Assembly: GCF_014845095.1 (NCBI RefSeq)
Contig: NZ_NKUG01000019.1
Coordinates: 1-64,000 of the forward strand
Length of the DNA stretch: 64,000 bases
Origin: Methylobacterium bullatum
GTDB lineage: Bacteria > Pseudomonadota > Alphaproteobacteria > Rhizobiales > Beijerinckiaceae
Direction of reading: 5' to 3'
The translations under genes and the position numbers were made by a program. This document shows positions 34,644-42,580 of this stretch, piece after piece; position 1 is the first letter of the stretch, and every line of letters begins with the position of its first letter. Below the pieces are notes generated by a model. The model was not told where the DNA came from, ran no database searches, and worked only from the letters and a program-made list of their open reading frames with translations.

Positions 34644-35467
34644 GCGACCGCCCGCGCCGGACCGACGGCGACCGCGCTGCGCTCCGCTTCTTCCGCGGCG
34701 GCCCGCGCCCGCAACACGCTCGGGTAATGCAGCACCTCCATGGTGCCGTCGTAATGCTCGACGATGGCGGTGCAGGATTCCACCCAATCCCCGGTGTTCA
34801 GATAGGTCAGCCCGGCGATCTGCCGGTGCGCGGCATGGTGGATGTGTCCGCAGATGACGCCGTCTGCGCCCACGCGCTTGGCCTCCGCGCTGAGCAGCTC
34901 CTCGAACTTTCCGATGAAGTTGACGGCGTTCTTCACCTTCAGCTTCGCCCAGGCCGAGAGCGACCAATAGGCGAGGCCGAGGCGACGCCGGATCGTGTTC
35001 AGATGCGTGTTGATGAAGAGCGCGAACGTGTAGGCCCCGTCGCCCAGGAAGGCGATCCATTTGGCATGCCGCACGACCATGTCGAACTGGTCGCCATGGA
35101 TGACGAGGTAGCGCTTGCCGTCCGCAGCGACGTGGATCCGGTCGTCCACCACCTCGATCCCGCCGAAGGTCATGCCGAGATAATCGCGCAGGAACTCGTC
35201 GTGGTTGCCGGGGATGTAGATCAGCGTCGAGCCCTTGCGCACTTTGCGCAGCAGTTTCTGCACCACGTCGTTGTGGCTCTGCGGCCAGAACCAGCCCGAT
35301 TTGAGCTGCCAGCCGTCCACGATGTCGCCGACGAGGTAGATCTCGTCGGCGTCGTAATCCCGCAGGAATTCCAGCAGCAATCCTGCCTGACAGCCCTTCG
35401 TGCCCAGATGCATATCGGACAGGAAGAGCGTCCTCACGCGGATCGTCTTCTCTGTATCTTCGCCCAC
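34640..35467 (-). CDS. LpxH-like metallophosphoesterase (UDP-2,3-diacylglucosamine diphosphatase family)
   Basis: A 275-aa calcineurin-like phosphoesterase. The metal ligands are visible in LFLSDMHLG, VGDIVDGW, PGNHDE, IHGDQFD and CGHIHHAA, in the standard order. The protein matches the UDP-2,3-diacylglucosamine hydrolase family, but the canonical LpxH of alphaproteobacteria can be replaced by LpxI, so a related lipid phosphatase role is also possible. The start is ATG 35467 (MGEDTEKTIRVRTLFLS). It is the first gene of a two-gene unit with the GT4 transferase. Its promoter lies in the region shared with sga. Confidence 0.87.
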   Translation of the reverse strand: MGEDTEKTIRVRTLFLSDMHLGTKGCQAGLLLEFLRDYDADEIYLVGDIVDGWQLKSGWFWPQSHNDVVQKLLRKVRKGSTLIYIPGNHDEFLRDYLGMTFGGIEVVDDRIHVAADGKRYLVIHGDQFDMVVRHAKWIAFLGDGAYTFALFINTHLNTIRRRLGLAYWSLSAWAKLKVKNAVNFIGKFEELLSAEAKRVGADGVICGHIHHAAHRQIAGLTYLNTGDWVESCTAIVEHYDGTMEVLHYPSVLRARAAAEEAERSAVAVGPARAVA

Positions 35468-36100
35468 GATCCACTCCGAACGGCTTCGGTGCGTTGAGCC
35501 AAACCGGATTCCCGTATCAGTTTGATGACGCGCGCCGTCTCGCCCCGTGGCTCGCCTCCCAACGCGACTACTTCAACCGCATCGCGCGGATGTTGCACTG
35601 CGCGACAAATTTTTTGAGTGGCCGGGAAGTTTTTTGCGTTTTCCTTCGGGGGCGAACCCCGGCATAGTCCCGATCAAGGTGACCCACCGGATCGCGCTGG
35701 AAAGCGCGTGTCCGGAGCCCATGCGAGGCGAAATCAAGGTTGCCGACGAGGTGAGAAACGACGTCCAAGGCCTTGGGAGTGTGCGGTATTCGCGCGCCCC
35801 GGCCAACGGAGAGAGGCTTGATCCAGTCGAAGGCAGTCACGTCGAGCGCTCCGGAACTCGCAGTCATCGGTGATGGCACGAGGCGGGCCTCGCGCCTTCC
35901 GTCGGCGATCGTGGACCCTGCCTACTCCTCCAGACGGACGCGCGGCAGCCGGGGCTCCTGGCAGCGCCGCCGTTTCTTTCCCAAAGCTTAGGAACCGTCC
36001 CGGCTGCCCATCAGGCCGGATCGCGACCTCGGACCACCGTATTCGATCCCAGCGTCGCACGATGCGTGCGCGCGAACCGAAGAAGAACCGGAGACACAAC
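35468..36100. other. Divergent promoter region of the serine-cycle operon
   Basis: About 630 bases between the LpxH-like gene (minus) and sga (plus). It must hold both promoters. A T-rich patch at 35605-35645 has two similar segments, AAATTTTTTGAGTG and GAAGTTTTTTGCGT. In M. extorquens the LysR-type regulator QscR activates this operon from sites in this position; I cannot pick one site with confidence. A plus-strand frame at 35547-35873 has no recognisable features, and I do not call it. Confidence 0.55.
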
Positions 36101-37309
36101 ATGGCGGCAACGAGACGGCCGGGTCGGAACCATCTGTTCGTTCCGGGCCCGACGAACATCCCCGACCGCGTCCAGCGGGCGATGATCGTTCCCTCCGAGG
36201 ATCATCGTTCGGTGGATTTCCCGACGCTGACCAAGCCCCTGTTCGAAGAGACCAAGGCCGTGTTCGGCTCGACCGAGGGCACGATCTTCCTGTTCCCGGC
36301 CTCGGGTACCGGTATCTGGGAATCGGCGCTGACCAACACCCTGCATCGCGGCGACACGGTGCTGACCTCGCGCTTCGGCCAGTTCAGCCACCTGTGGATC
36401 GACATGGCCCAGCGCCTCGGCCTGAACGTGATCGTTCAGGAAGAGGAGTGGGGCACGGGTGCGAACCCGCAGCGGATCGAGGAGGCGCTGCGCGCCGACA
36501 CGAACCACGAAATCAAGGCCGTCATGACGGTCCATAACGAGACCGCCACCGGCGTCACCAGCGACATCGGTGCCGTGCGCAAGGCGATCGACGCGGCCGG
36601 CCACCCGGCACTTCTCTTCGTCGATGGCGTGTCCTCGATCGGCTCGCTGCCGTTCTACGCCGACGAGTGGAAGGTCGATTGCGCCATCGCCGGCTCGCAG
36701 AAGGGCCTGATGCTCCCCGCCGGCCTCGGCGTGATCTGCGTCAGCCAGAAGGCGCTCAAGGCCGCCGAGTCCTCGTCGGGCCCGAACGACCGTCTCGCGC
36801 ATGTCTACTTCGACTGGGCCGACCATCAGAAGCAGAACGGCGCCGGCTACTTCCCCTACACCCCCGCCCTGCCGCTTCTCTACGGCCTGCGCGAGGCACT
36901 CGCCTGCCTGCGGGAAGAAGGTCTCGAGAACGTCTACCACCGCCATGCCGTACTCGCCGAGGCGACCCGCCAGGCCGTGGCGGCCTGGGGTCTCAAGACC
37001 TGCGCCAAGGAAGCCAAGTGGAACTCGGACACGGTGACGGCCATCCTCGTCCCCGAGGGCATCGACGCCGCCGCGATCATCAAGCACGCCTTCGTGCGCT
37101 ACAACCTCGCCCTCGGCGCGGGTTTGAGCCAGGTGGCCGGCAAGGTGTTCCGCATCGGCCACGTGGGTGACCTGAACGAGCTCTCGCTTCTCGGCGCCAT
37201 CGCCGGCGCGGAGATGGCCATGCTCGACAACGGCGTGAAGGTGCAGCCGGGCTCCGGCGTCGCCGCCGCCTCCAGCTACCTGCGTGAGAACCCCCTCGCC
37301 AAGTCCTGA
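36101..37309 (+). CDS. sga: Serine-glyoxylate aminotransferase
   Basis: A 402-aa PLP-dependent class V aminotransferase that transfers the amino group of serine to glyoxylate, giving hydroxypyruvate and glycine, the entry step of the serine cycle. PLP binding is through Lys201 in GSQKGLMLPAG, and the Asp of VDGVSSIGSLPF stacks with the cofactor. The N terminus NHLFVPGPTNIPD is typical. The ATG at 36101 follows GGAG at 9 bases and gives the same length I recall for the M. extorquens enzyme. It begins the operon sga-hprA-mtdA-fchA and is followed by a very stable hairpin before hprA. Confidence 0.97.
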   Translation: MAATRRPGRNHLFVPGPTNIPDRVQRAMIVPSEDHRSVDFPTLTKPLFEETKAVFGSTEGTIFLFPASGTGIWESALTNTLHRGDTVLTSRFGQFSHLWIDMAQRLGLNVIVQEEEWGTGANPQRIEEALRADTNHEIKAVMTVHNETATGVTSDIGAVRKAIDAAGHPALLFVDGVSSIGSLPFYADEWKVDCAIAGSQKGLMLPAGLGVICVSQKALKAAESSSGPNDRLAHVYFDWADHQKQNGAGYFPYTPALPLLYGLREALACLREEGLENVYHRHAVLAEATRQAVAAWGLKTCAKEAKWNSDTVTAILVPEGIDAAAIIKHAFVRYNLALGAGLSQVAGKVFRIGHVGDLNELSLLGAIAGAEMAMLDNGVKVQPGSGVAAASSYLRENPLAKS

Positions 37310-37321
37310 TCGAAGCTGTTT

Positions 37322-37350
37322 CCCGGGGCCGGCATCTCGCCGGCCCCGGG
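37322..37350 (+). terminator. GC-only hairpin between sga and hprA
   Basis: A perfect 12-bp stem, CCCGGGGCCGGC paired with GCCGGCCCCGGG, closed by a 5-base loop (ATCTC). No T-run follows, so it is not a classical intrinsic terminator. It more likely protects the 3' end of a processed sga message or partly reduces read-through into hprA. Confidence 0.6.
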
Positions 37351-37417
37351 GCATCGTCTATAGAAGCGTGTATCGCGTAACGTCGCGCTCGGCGCGGAAC
37401 GTCGCTTGAGGGTTCCA

Positions 37418-38356
37418 ATGGCGCACAAAATCGTCTTCCTCGATCGTGAATCCCTCGACGCCAAGGTGCGTGAGTTCAATTTCCCGCACGAATATACCGA
37501 GTACGACTCCACCTGGACGCCGGAGGAGATCGTCGAGCGCCTGAAGGGGGCCGAGATCGCGCTGATCAACAAGGTGCCCATGCGCGCCGAGACGTTGAAG
37601 CAGCTCCCCGACCTCAAGCTCATCGCCGTGGCCGCCACCGGCACCGATGTCGTCGACAAGGCCGTCGCTAAGGAACTCGGCATCACGGTCGTCAATATCC
37701 GCAACTACGCCTTCAACACCGTGCCCGAGCACGTGATCGGCCTGATGTTCGCCCTGCGGCGCGCCATCGTGCCCTACGCGAACTCCGTGCGCCGGGGCGA
37801 TTGGGCGAAGTCCACCCAGTTCTGCTATTTCGACTATCCGATCCACGACATCGCCGGCTCGACGCTGGGCATCGTCGGCTATGGCGCGCTCGGTAAGTCC
37901 ATCGCCAAGCGGGCGGAAGCGCTCGGCATGAAGGTCATCGCCTACGACGTGTTCCCGCAGGAAGGCCTCGTGGATTTCGAGACGATCCTGACCGAATCCG
38001 ACGTCATCACCCTGCATGCGCCGCTGACGCCGGAGACCCGGAACATGATCGGCGCCGAGCAGCTGGCCAAGATGAAGAAACACGCCATCCTGATCAACAC
38101 GGCGCGTGGCGGCCTCGTCGACGAGGAAGCCCTCGCCGAGGCCCTGAAGGCCGGCACGATCGGCGGCGCCGGATTCGACGTGGTGATGACCGAGCCGCCC
38201 AAGAACGGCAACATCCTGTGCGAGCTCGACCTGCCCAACCTCATCGTCACGCCGCACGTGGCCTGGGCGAGCAAGGAGGCCATGCAGATCCTGGCCGACC
38301 AGCTCGTGGACAACGTCGAGGCCTATGTTGCGGGCAAGCCGCAGAACGTGGTGTGA
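37418..38356 (+). CDS. hprA: Hydroxypyruvate reductase (NAD(P)H-dependent)
   Basis: A 312-aa D-isomer-specific 2-hydroxyacid dehydrogenase that reduces hydroxypyruvate to D-glycerate in the serine cycle. The nucleotide-binding motif GIVGYGALGKSIA is in the middle, followed by TARGGLVDEEAL, a conserved Glu in TEPPKNGN, and the catalytic His of VTPHVAWAS. The ATG at 37418 follows GAGGG and begins MAHKIVFLD. The gene is 108 bp downstream of sga and 230 bp upstream of mtdA, in the order of the known methylotrophy cluster. Confidence 0.97.
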   Translation: MAHKIVFLDRESLDAKVREFNFPHEYTEYDSTWTPEEIVERLKGAEIALINKVPMRAETLKQLPDLKLIAVAATGTDVVDKAVAKELGITVVNIRNYAFNTVPEHVIGLMFALRRAIVPYANSVRRGDWAKSTQFCYFDYPIHDIAGSTLGIVGYGALGKSIAKRAEALGMKVIAYDVFPQEGLVDFETILTESDVITLHAPLTPETRNMIGAEQLAKMKKHAILINTARGGLVDEEALAEALKAGTIGGAGFDVVMTEPPKNGNILCELDLPNLIVTPHVAWASKEAMQILADQLVDNVEAYVAGKPQNVV

Positions 38357-38586
38357 GGATCGGGCTCCATACGTGGAGACCCGGCTCGGAGACGCAGACG
38401 TCCCTCCGGGGCCGTGGAGCGGAGCCCGAAATCCAAATCGCCGGGCGCTGATCGAGGCTGTGCCGACGGGGTGTTCGGATGACGGGCCGCCGACACTGCG
38501 GAATGTTGGAGCACACCATCGCGCGGCTCATCGCAGTCTCGCCAATCATACGATAACCGCGCAGCGACGCGGGCAGAGGAAACGAC

Positions 38587-39450
38587 ATGACGAAGAAGCT
38601 GCTGTTCCAATTGGATACCGATACCGTTCCGAGCGTGTTCGATGTGGTCGTCGGTTACGACGGCGGGGCCGATCGCATCACCGGCTACGGCAACGTGACG
38701 CCCGACAATGTCGGCGCGCTGGTGGACGGCACGATTTACACCCGCGGCGGTTCCGAGAAGAAGTCCACGGCGATCTTCGTCGGCGGCGGCAGCATGGCGG
38801 CCGGCGAAGCGGTGTTCGAGGCCGTGAAGAAGCGTTTCTTCGGCCCCTTCCGCGTGTCGATCATGCTCGATTCGAACGGCTCGAACACCACCGCAGCCGC
38901 CGGCGTCGCGCTGGTTCAGAAGGCCGCCGGATCGCTTCAGGGCAAGAAGGCCGTCGTGCTCGCCGGCACCGGTCCGGTGGGCATGCGCTCGGCAGCGCTC
39001 CTTGCGCAGGAAGGCGCCACCGTCGTCCTCTGCGGTCGTTCGCTGGACAAGGCCCAGGCCGCCGCCGATTCCATCAACAAGCGCTTCAACGTTCAGATCA
39101 GCGCCGCCGCGACGCCGGACGCCGCCTCGCGCGCCGCCATCGTCAAGGGCCAGAACCTCGTTTTCTCGGCCGGCGCCATCGGCCTCGAGCTTCTTGCCGA
39201 AGCCGACTGGAAAGACGAGGCCAGCATCGAGTTCATCGCCGACTACAACGCCCAGCCGCCCCTCGGCTTCGGCGGCATCGACGCCATGGACAAGGGTAAG
39301 GAGCGGCACGGCAAGAAGGTGTTCGGGGCCCTCGGCATCGGCGGCCTGAAGCTGAAGCTGCACCGCGCCTGCGTCGGCCAGCTCTTCGACAGCGCCGAGA
39401 AGGTCTTCGACGCCGAGGAGATCTATGCCCTCGCCAAGACGATGGCCTGA
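38587..39450 (+). CDS. mtdA: NADP-dependent methylene-H4MPT/methylene-H4F dehydrogenase
   Basis: A 287-aa MtdA, which interconverts methylene and methenyl forms of tetrahydrofolate or tetrahydromethanopterin with NADP, linking formaldehyde oxidation to assimilation. The protein opens with KKLLFQLDTDTVPSVFDVVVGYDGG, has the NADP-binding VVLAGTGPVGMRSAAL in the middle, and ends with KVFDAEEIYALAKTMA. Length and sequence fit the methylobacterial enzyme. fchA starts 3 bp after its stop, so they are cotranscribed. The 230 bp before it contain no recognised element. Confidence 0.97.
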   Translation: MTKKLLFQLDTDTVPSVFDVVVGYDGGADRITGYGNVTPDNVGALVDGTIYTRGGSEKKSTAIFVGGGSMAAGEAVFEAVKKRFFGPFRVSIMLDSNGSNTTAAAGVALVQKAAGSLQGKKAVVLAGTGPVGMRSAALLAQEGATVVLCGRSLDKAQAAADSINKRFNVQISAAATPDAASRAAIVKGQNLVFSAGAIGLELLAEADWKDEASIEFIADYNAQPPLGFGGIDAMDKGKERHGKKVFGALGIGGLKLKLHRACVGQLFDSAEKVFDAEEIYALAKTMA

Positions 39451-39453
39451 CCC

Positions 39454-40095
39454 ATGAGCGAGAAGACGGCGCCCGCCAACGAAACCATCCAGAGCTTCCT
39501 CGACGGGCTCGCGAGCTCGGCCCCGACCCCCGGAGGCGGCGGAGCCGCCGCTATCTCCGGTGCCATGGGCGCCGCGCTCCTCAGCATGGTGTGCAACCTC
39601 ACCATCGGAAAGAAGAAGTACGTCGAGGTGGAGGGCGAGCTGAAGGAGATCCTCGGCAAGTCCGAAGCGCTCCGGGCCGAACTCACTGGAATGATCGCCG
39701 ACGATGTCGAGGCTTTCGACGCCGTGATGGGAGCCTACGGCCTGCCGAAGGGCACCGACGAGGAAAAGGCGGCTCGCGCCGCCAGAATCCAAGAGGCGCT
39801 CAAGGTCGCCACCGACGTGCCGCTCGCCTGTTGCCGCGCCTGCCGCGAGGTCATCGACCTCGCCGAGGCCGTGGCCGACAAGGGCAACCTCAACGTCATC
39901 TCCGATGCAGGGGTCGCGGTTCTCTCCGCTCATGCCGGACTGCGCAGCGCCGCGCTCAACGTCTATGTCAACGCCAAGGGCCTGGACGATCGGGGATTTG
40001 CCGATGAGCGACTGAAGCAACTCGAAGAGTTGCTTGGGCCAGCAGGACCATTGAACGAGAAGATCTACGAGGTCGTGAAGGCCAAGGTGAACTAA
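39454..40095 (+). CDS. fchA: Methenyl-tetrahydrofolate cyclohydrolase
   Basis: A 213-aa protein of the FTCD-C/cyclodeaminase family that hydrolyses methenyl-H4F to formyl-H4F in C1 metabolism of methylotrophs. The N-terminal LASSAPTPGGGGAAAISGAMGAAL is the family signature, and long helices with DDVEAFDAVMGAYGLPKGT follow. The start ATG 39454 lies 3 bp after mtdA. A clear intrinsic terminator follows 10 bp after the stop, so fchA ends the first serine-cycle transcription unit. An alternative name in the family is formiminotetrahydrofolate cyclodeaminase-like protein. Confidence 0.96.
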   Translation: MSEKTAPANETIQSFLDGLASSAPTPGGGGAAAISGAMGAALLSMVCNLTIGKKKYVEVEGELKEILGKSEALRAELTGMIADDVEAFDAVMGAYGLPKGTDEEKAARAARIQEALKVATDVPLACCRACREVIDLAEAVADKGNLNVISDAGVAVLSAHAGLRSAALNVYVNAKGLDDRGFADERLKQLEELLGPAGPLNEKIYEVVKAKVN

Positions 40096-40105
40096 GACCA
40101 ACGAC

Positions 40106-40141
40106 AGGCCGGCGAGAGCAAACTCAGCCGGCCTTTTCGTC
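40106..40141 (+). terminator. Intrinsic terminator after fchA
   Basis: The stem AGGCCGGC (40106-40113) pairs with GCCGGCCT (40127-40134) around a 13-base loop and is followed by TTTTCGTCT. It lies 10 bp after the fchA stop codon and should separate sga-hprA-mtdA-fchA from mtkA. Confidence 0.75.
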
Positions 40142-40275
40142 TAAAAAATACATTCCGTCCGCCGTTAAAGGCGGAGTGAAAGAGAATGTAAAAAAATATT
40201 ACAACAGAAGCTCTTTCCGTGAAGTGAAATTTACGAGAGTGTCTGTCCCAGGGAAAAACGCCGAGGAGAACGCAC
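40142..40275 (+). promoter_or_regulatory. AT-rich promoter region of mtkA with inverted repeats
   Basis: The 134 bases between the fchA terminator and mtkA are AT-rich and contain nested inverted repeats: ACATTC (40150-40155) with GAATGT (40184-40189), and TCCGCC (40158-40163) with GGCGGA (40170-40175). A TGA-N8-TTA at 40220-40233 fits the loose TNA-N7/8-TNA motif reported for CbbR/QscR-type LysR regulators. That motif is weak, so its role is only a suggestion. Confidence 0.5.
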
Positions 40276-41454
40276 ATGGACGTGCATGAGTATCAAGCCA
40301 AGGAGCTGCTCGCCGGATTCGGCGTCGCGGTTCCCAAAGGCGCGGTGGCCTTCAGCCCCGACCAGGCAGTCTACGCCGCCACCGAGCTCGGTGGCTCGTT
40401 CTGGGCGGTGAAGGCTCAGATCCATGCCGGTGCGCGCGGCAAGGCCGGCGGCATCAAGCTGTGCCGGACCTACAACGAGGTCCGCGATGCCGCCAAGGAC
40501 CTCCTCGGCAAGCGTCTCGTCACCCTTCAGACCGGCCCCGAGGGCAAGCCTGTCCAGCGCGTCTATATCGAGACCGCCGACCCGTTCGAGCGCGAACTCT
40601 ATCTCGGCTACGTCCTCGACCGTAAGGCCGAGCGCGTCCGCGTCATCGCCTCGCAACGCGGCGGCATGGACATCGAAGAGATCGCCGCCAACGAGCCCGA
40701 GGCCCTGATCCAGGTCGTGGTCGAGCCGGCCGTCGGCCTGCAGCAGTTCCAGGCCCGCGAGATCGCGTTCCAGCTCGGCCTGAACATCAAACAGGTCTCG
40801 GCGGCCGTGAAGACGATCATGAACGCCTACCGGGCGTTCCGCGATTGCGACGGCACCATGTTGGAGATCAACCCTCTCGTCGTCACCAAGGACGACCGCG
40901 TCCTGGCGCTCGACGCCAAGATGTCCTTCGACGACAACGCCATGTTCCGTCGGCGCAACATCGCCGACATGCACGATCCCTCGCAGGGCGACCCGCGCGA
41001 GGCCCAGGCTGCCGAGCACAATCTCAGCTATATCGGCCTCGACGGCGAGATCGGCTGCATCGTCAACGGCGCCGGCCTCGCCATGGCCACCATGGACATG
41101 ATCAAGCACGCGGGCGGCGAGCCGGCGAACTTCCTCGATGTCGGCGGCGGCGCCAGCCCCGACCGTGTGGCGACGGCCTTCCGGCTCGTCCTCTCGGACC
41201 GCAACGTCAAGGCGATCCTCGTCAACATCTTCGCCGGCATCAACCGCTGCGACTGGGTCGCCCAGGGCGTGATCCAGGCGGCGAAGGAAGTGAAGATCGA
41301 CGTGCCGCTCATCGTCCGGCTCGCCGGAACGAATGTCGAGGCGGGCAAGAAGATCCTGGCCGAGAGCGGCCTCGATCTCATCACCGCCGACAGCCTGTCG
41401 GATGCCGCCACCAAGGCCGTCGCCGCCTGCGACGCCGCCAAGCGCAACCACTGA
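40276..41454 (+). CDS. mtkA: Malate thiokinase (malate-CoA ligase) large/beta subunit
   Basis: A 392-aa ATP-grasp subunit. With MtkB it makes malyl-CoA from malate, CoA and ATP, the step that prepares malate for cleavage in the serine cycle. It resembles succinyl-CoA synthetase beta: [22 protein letters not shown] at the start, [17 protein letters not shown] for nucleotide binding, [20 protein letters not shown] for Mg binding, and [17 protein letters not shown] near the end. Gene context next to ppc and mclA identifies it as malate rather than succinate thiokinase. GAGGAG precedes the ATG, and mtkB starts 19 bp after it. Confidence 0.96.
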   Translation: MDVHEYQAKELLAGFGVAVPKGAVAFSPDQAVYAATELGGSFWAVKAQIHAGARGKAGGIKLCRTYNEVRDAAKDLLGKRLVTLQTGPEGKPVQRVYIETADPFERELYLGYVLDRKAERVRVIASQRGGMDIEEIAANEPEALIQVVVEPAVGLQQFQAREIAFQLGLNIKQVSAAVKTIMNAYRAFRDCDGTMLEINPLVVTKDDRVLALDAKMSFDDNAMFRRRNIADMHDPSQGDPREAQAAEHNLSYIGLDGEIGCIVNGAGLAMATMDMIKHAGGEPANFLDVGGGASPDRVATAFRLVLSDRNVKAILVNIFAGINRCDWVAQGVIQAAKEVKIDVPLIVRLAGTNVEAGKKILAESGLDLITADSLSDAATKAVAACDAAKRNH

Positions 41455-41473
41455 GACGAGGGGAGGATACGTC

Positions 41474-42367
41474 ATGAGCATTCTGATCGACGAGAAGACC
41501 CCGATCATCGTCCAGGGCATTACCGGCGATAAGGGTACGTTCCACGCCAAGGAGATGATCGAGTACGGCTCGAACATCGTCGGCGGCGTCACCCCGGGCA
41601 AGGGCGGCAAGACCCATCTCGGCGTCCCGGTGTTCAACACCGTCAAGGAGGCCGTCGAGGCCACCGGAGCCACCACCTCGATCACCTTCGTCGCCCCGCC
41701 CTTCGCGGCCGACGCGATCATGGAAGGGGCCGATGCCGGCCTCGCGCTGATCTGCTCGATCACCGACGGCATCCCGGCCCAGGACATGATGCGGGTGAAG
41801 CGGTATCTGCGCCGCTACCCCAAGGACAAGCGCACCATGGTGGTGGGCCCGAACTGCGCCGGCATCATCTCGCCCGGCAAGTCGATGCTCGGCATCATGC
41901 CCGGCCATATCTACCTGAAGGGCAATGTCGGCGTGATCTCGCGCTCGGGCACCCTCGGCTATGAGGCGGCGGCGCAGATGAAGGAGAGGGGCATCGGCAT
42001 CACCACGTCGGTGGGTATCGGCGGCGACCCGATCAACGGGTCGTCCTTCCTCGACCATCTCGCCTTGTTCGAGCAGGACCCCGACACCAAGGCCGTGCTG
42101 ATGATCGGCGAGATCGGTGGTCCGCAGGAGGCCGAGGCCTCGGCCTGGATCAAGGAGAACATGTCGAAGCCCGTCATCGGCTTCGTCGCCGGTCTCACCG
42201 CTCCGAAGGGCCGCCGCATGGGCCATGCCGGCGCCATCATCTCCGCCACCGGCGACAGTGCAGCCGAAAAGGCCGAGATCATGCGCTCCTATGGCCTGAC
42301 CGTGGCCCCCAGCCCCGGCGATTTCGGCTCGACGGTCGAGCAGGTGATGCGCAAACTCGCCGCCTGA
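41474..42367 (+). CDS. mtkB: Malate thiokinase (malate-CoA ligase) small/alpha subunit
   Basis: A 297-aa CoA-binding subunit of malate thiokinase. It begins SILIDEKTPIIVQGITGDKGTFH, the CoA-binding Rossmann motif, and carries the phosphohistidine site GHAGAI with His251, as in succinyl-CoA synthetase alpha. The ATG at 41474 has GGGAGGA 9 bases upstream and fits the family length. It works with MtkA, encoded just before it. A palindromic repeat lies after the stop, between this gene and ppc. Confidence 0.96.
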   Translation: MSILIDEKTPIIVQGITGDKGTFHAKEMIEYGSNIVGGVTPGKGGKTHLGVPVFNTVKEAVEATGATTSITFVAPPFAADAIMEGADAGLALICSITDGIPAQDMMRVKRYLRRYPKDKRTMVVGPNCAGIISPGKSMLGIMPGHIYLKGNVGVISRSGTLGYEAAAQMKERGIGITTSVGIGGDPINGSSFLDHLALFEQDPDTKAVLMIGEIGGPQEAEASAWIKENMSKPVIGFVAGLTAPKGRRMGHAGAIISATGDSAAEKAEIMRSYGLTVAPSPGDFGSTVEQVMRKLAA

Positions 42368-42376
42368 ACGCGCAAA

Positions 42377-42426
42377 CCCTCCTCCTCCTCAGCGGGGGAG
42401 GGTGGTCGCGGAGCGACCGGGAGAGG
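42377..42426. repeat. Palindromic intergenic repeat between mtkB and ppc
   Basis: Two stem-loops in tandem: CCCTCC (42377-42382) with GGAGGG (42397-42402), then GGTCGC (42404-42409) with GCGACC (42413-42418) around GGA. Such CTCC...GTCGCGGAGCGAC units are of a dispersed intergenic type. It may stabilise the mtkAB message upstream of ppc. Confidence 0.55.
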
Positions 42427-42580
42427 GGCAGCGCCGCCCGGCCGCCGACGGACCCAGCCACAGAAACCACCCCTTGATCGCCCCGACGCTGCGTTCCATG
42501 CTGCGGGGCGGCCGCTTCATCACCGTTGCCCGCGCGTCCCCGGCGGCCATCGGCTCAACTCTGTTCGAGGTGGCCATCCG

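Noticed and set aside
35547-35873. A plus-strand frame of about 108 codons upstream of sga
   Set aside because: It has no convincing ribosome site, no recognisable motif and an arbitrary amino-acid composition, and it lies where the sga promoter region is expected.
40106-40275. A firm QscR/CbbR binding site before mtkA
   Set aside because: The TNA-N7/8-TNA motif is too loose to be significant in AT-rich DNA; I report it only as part of the promoter region.
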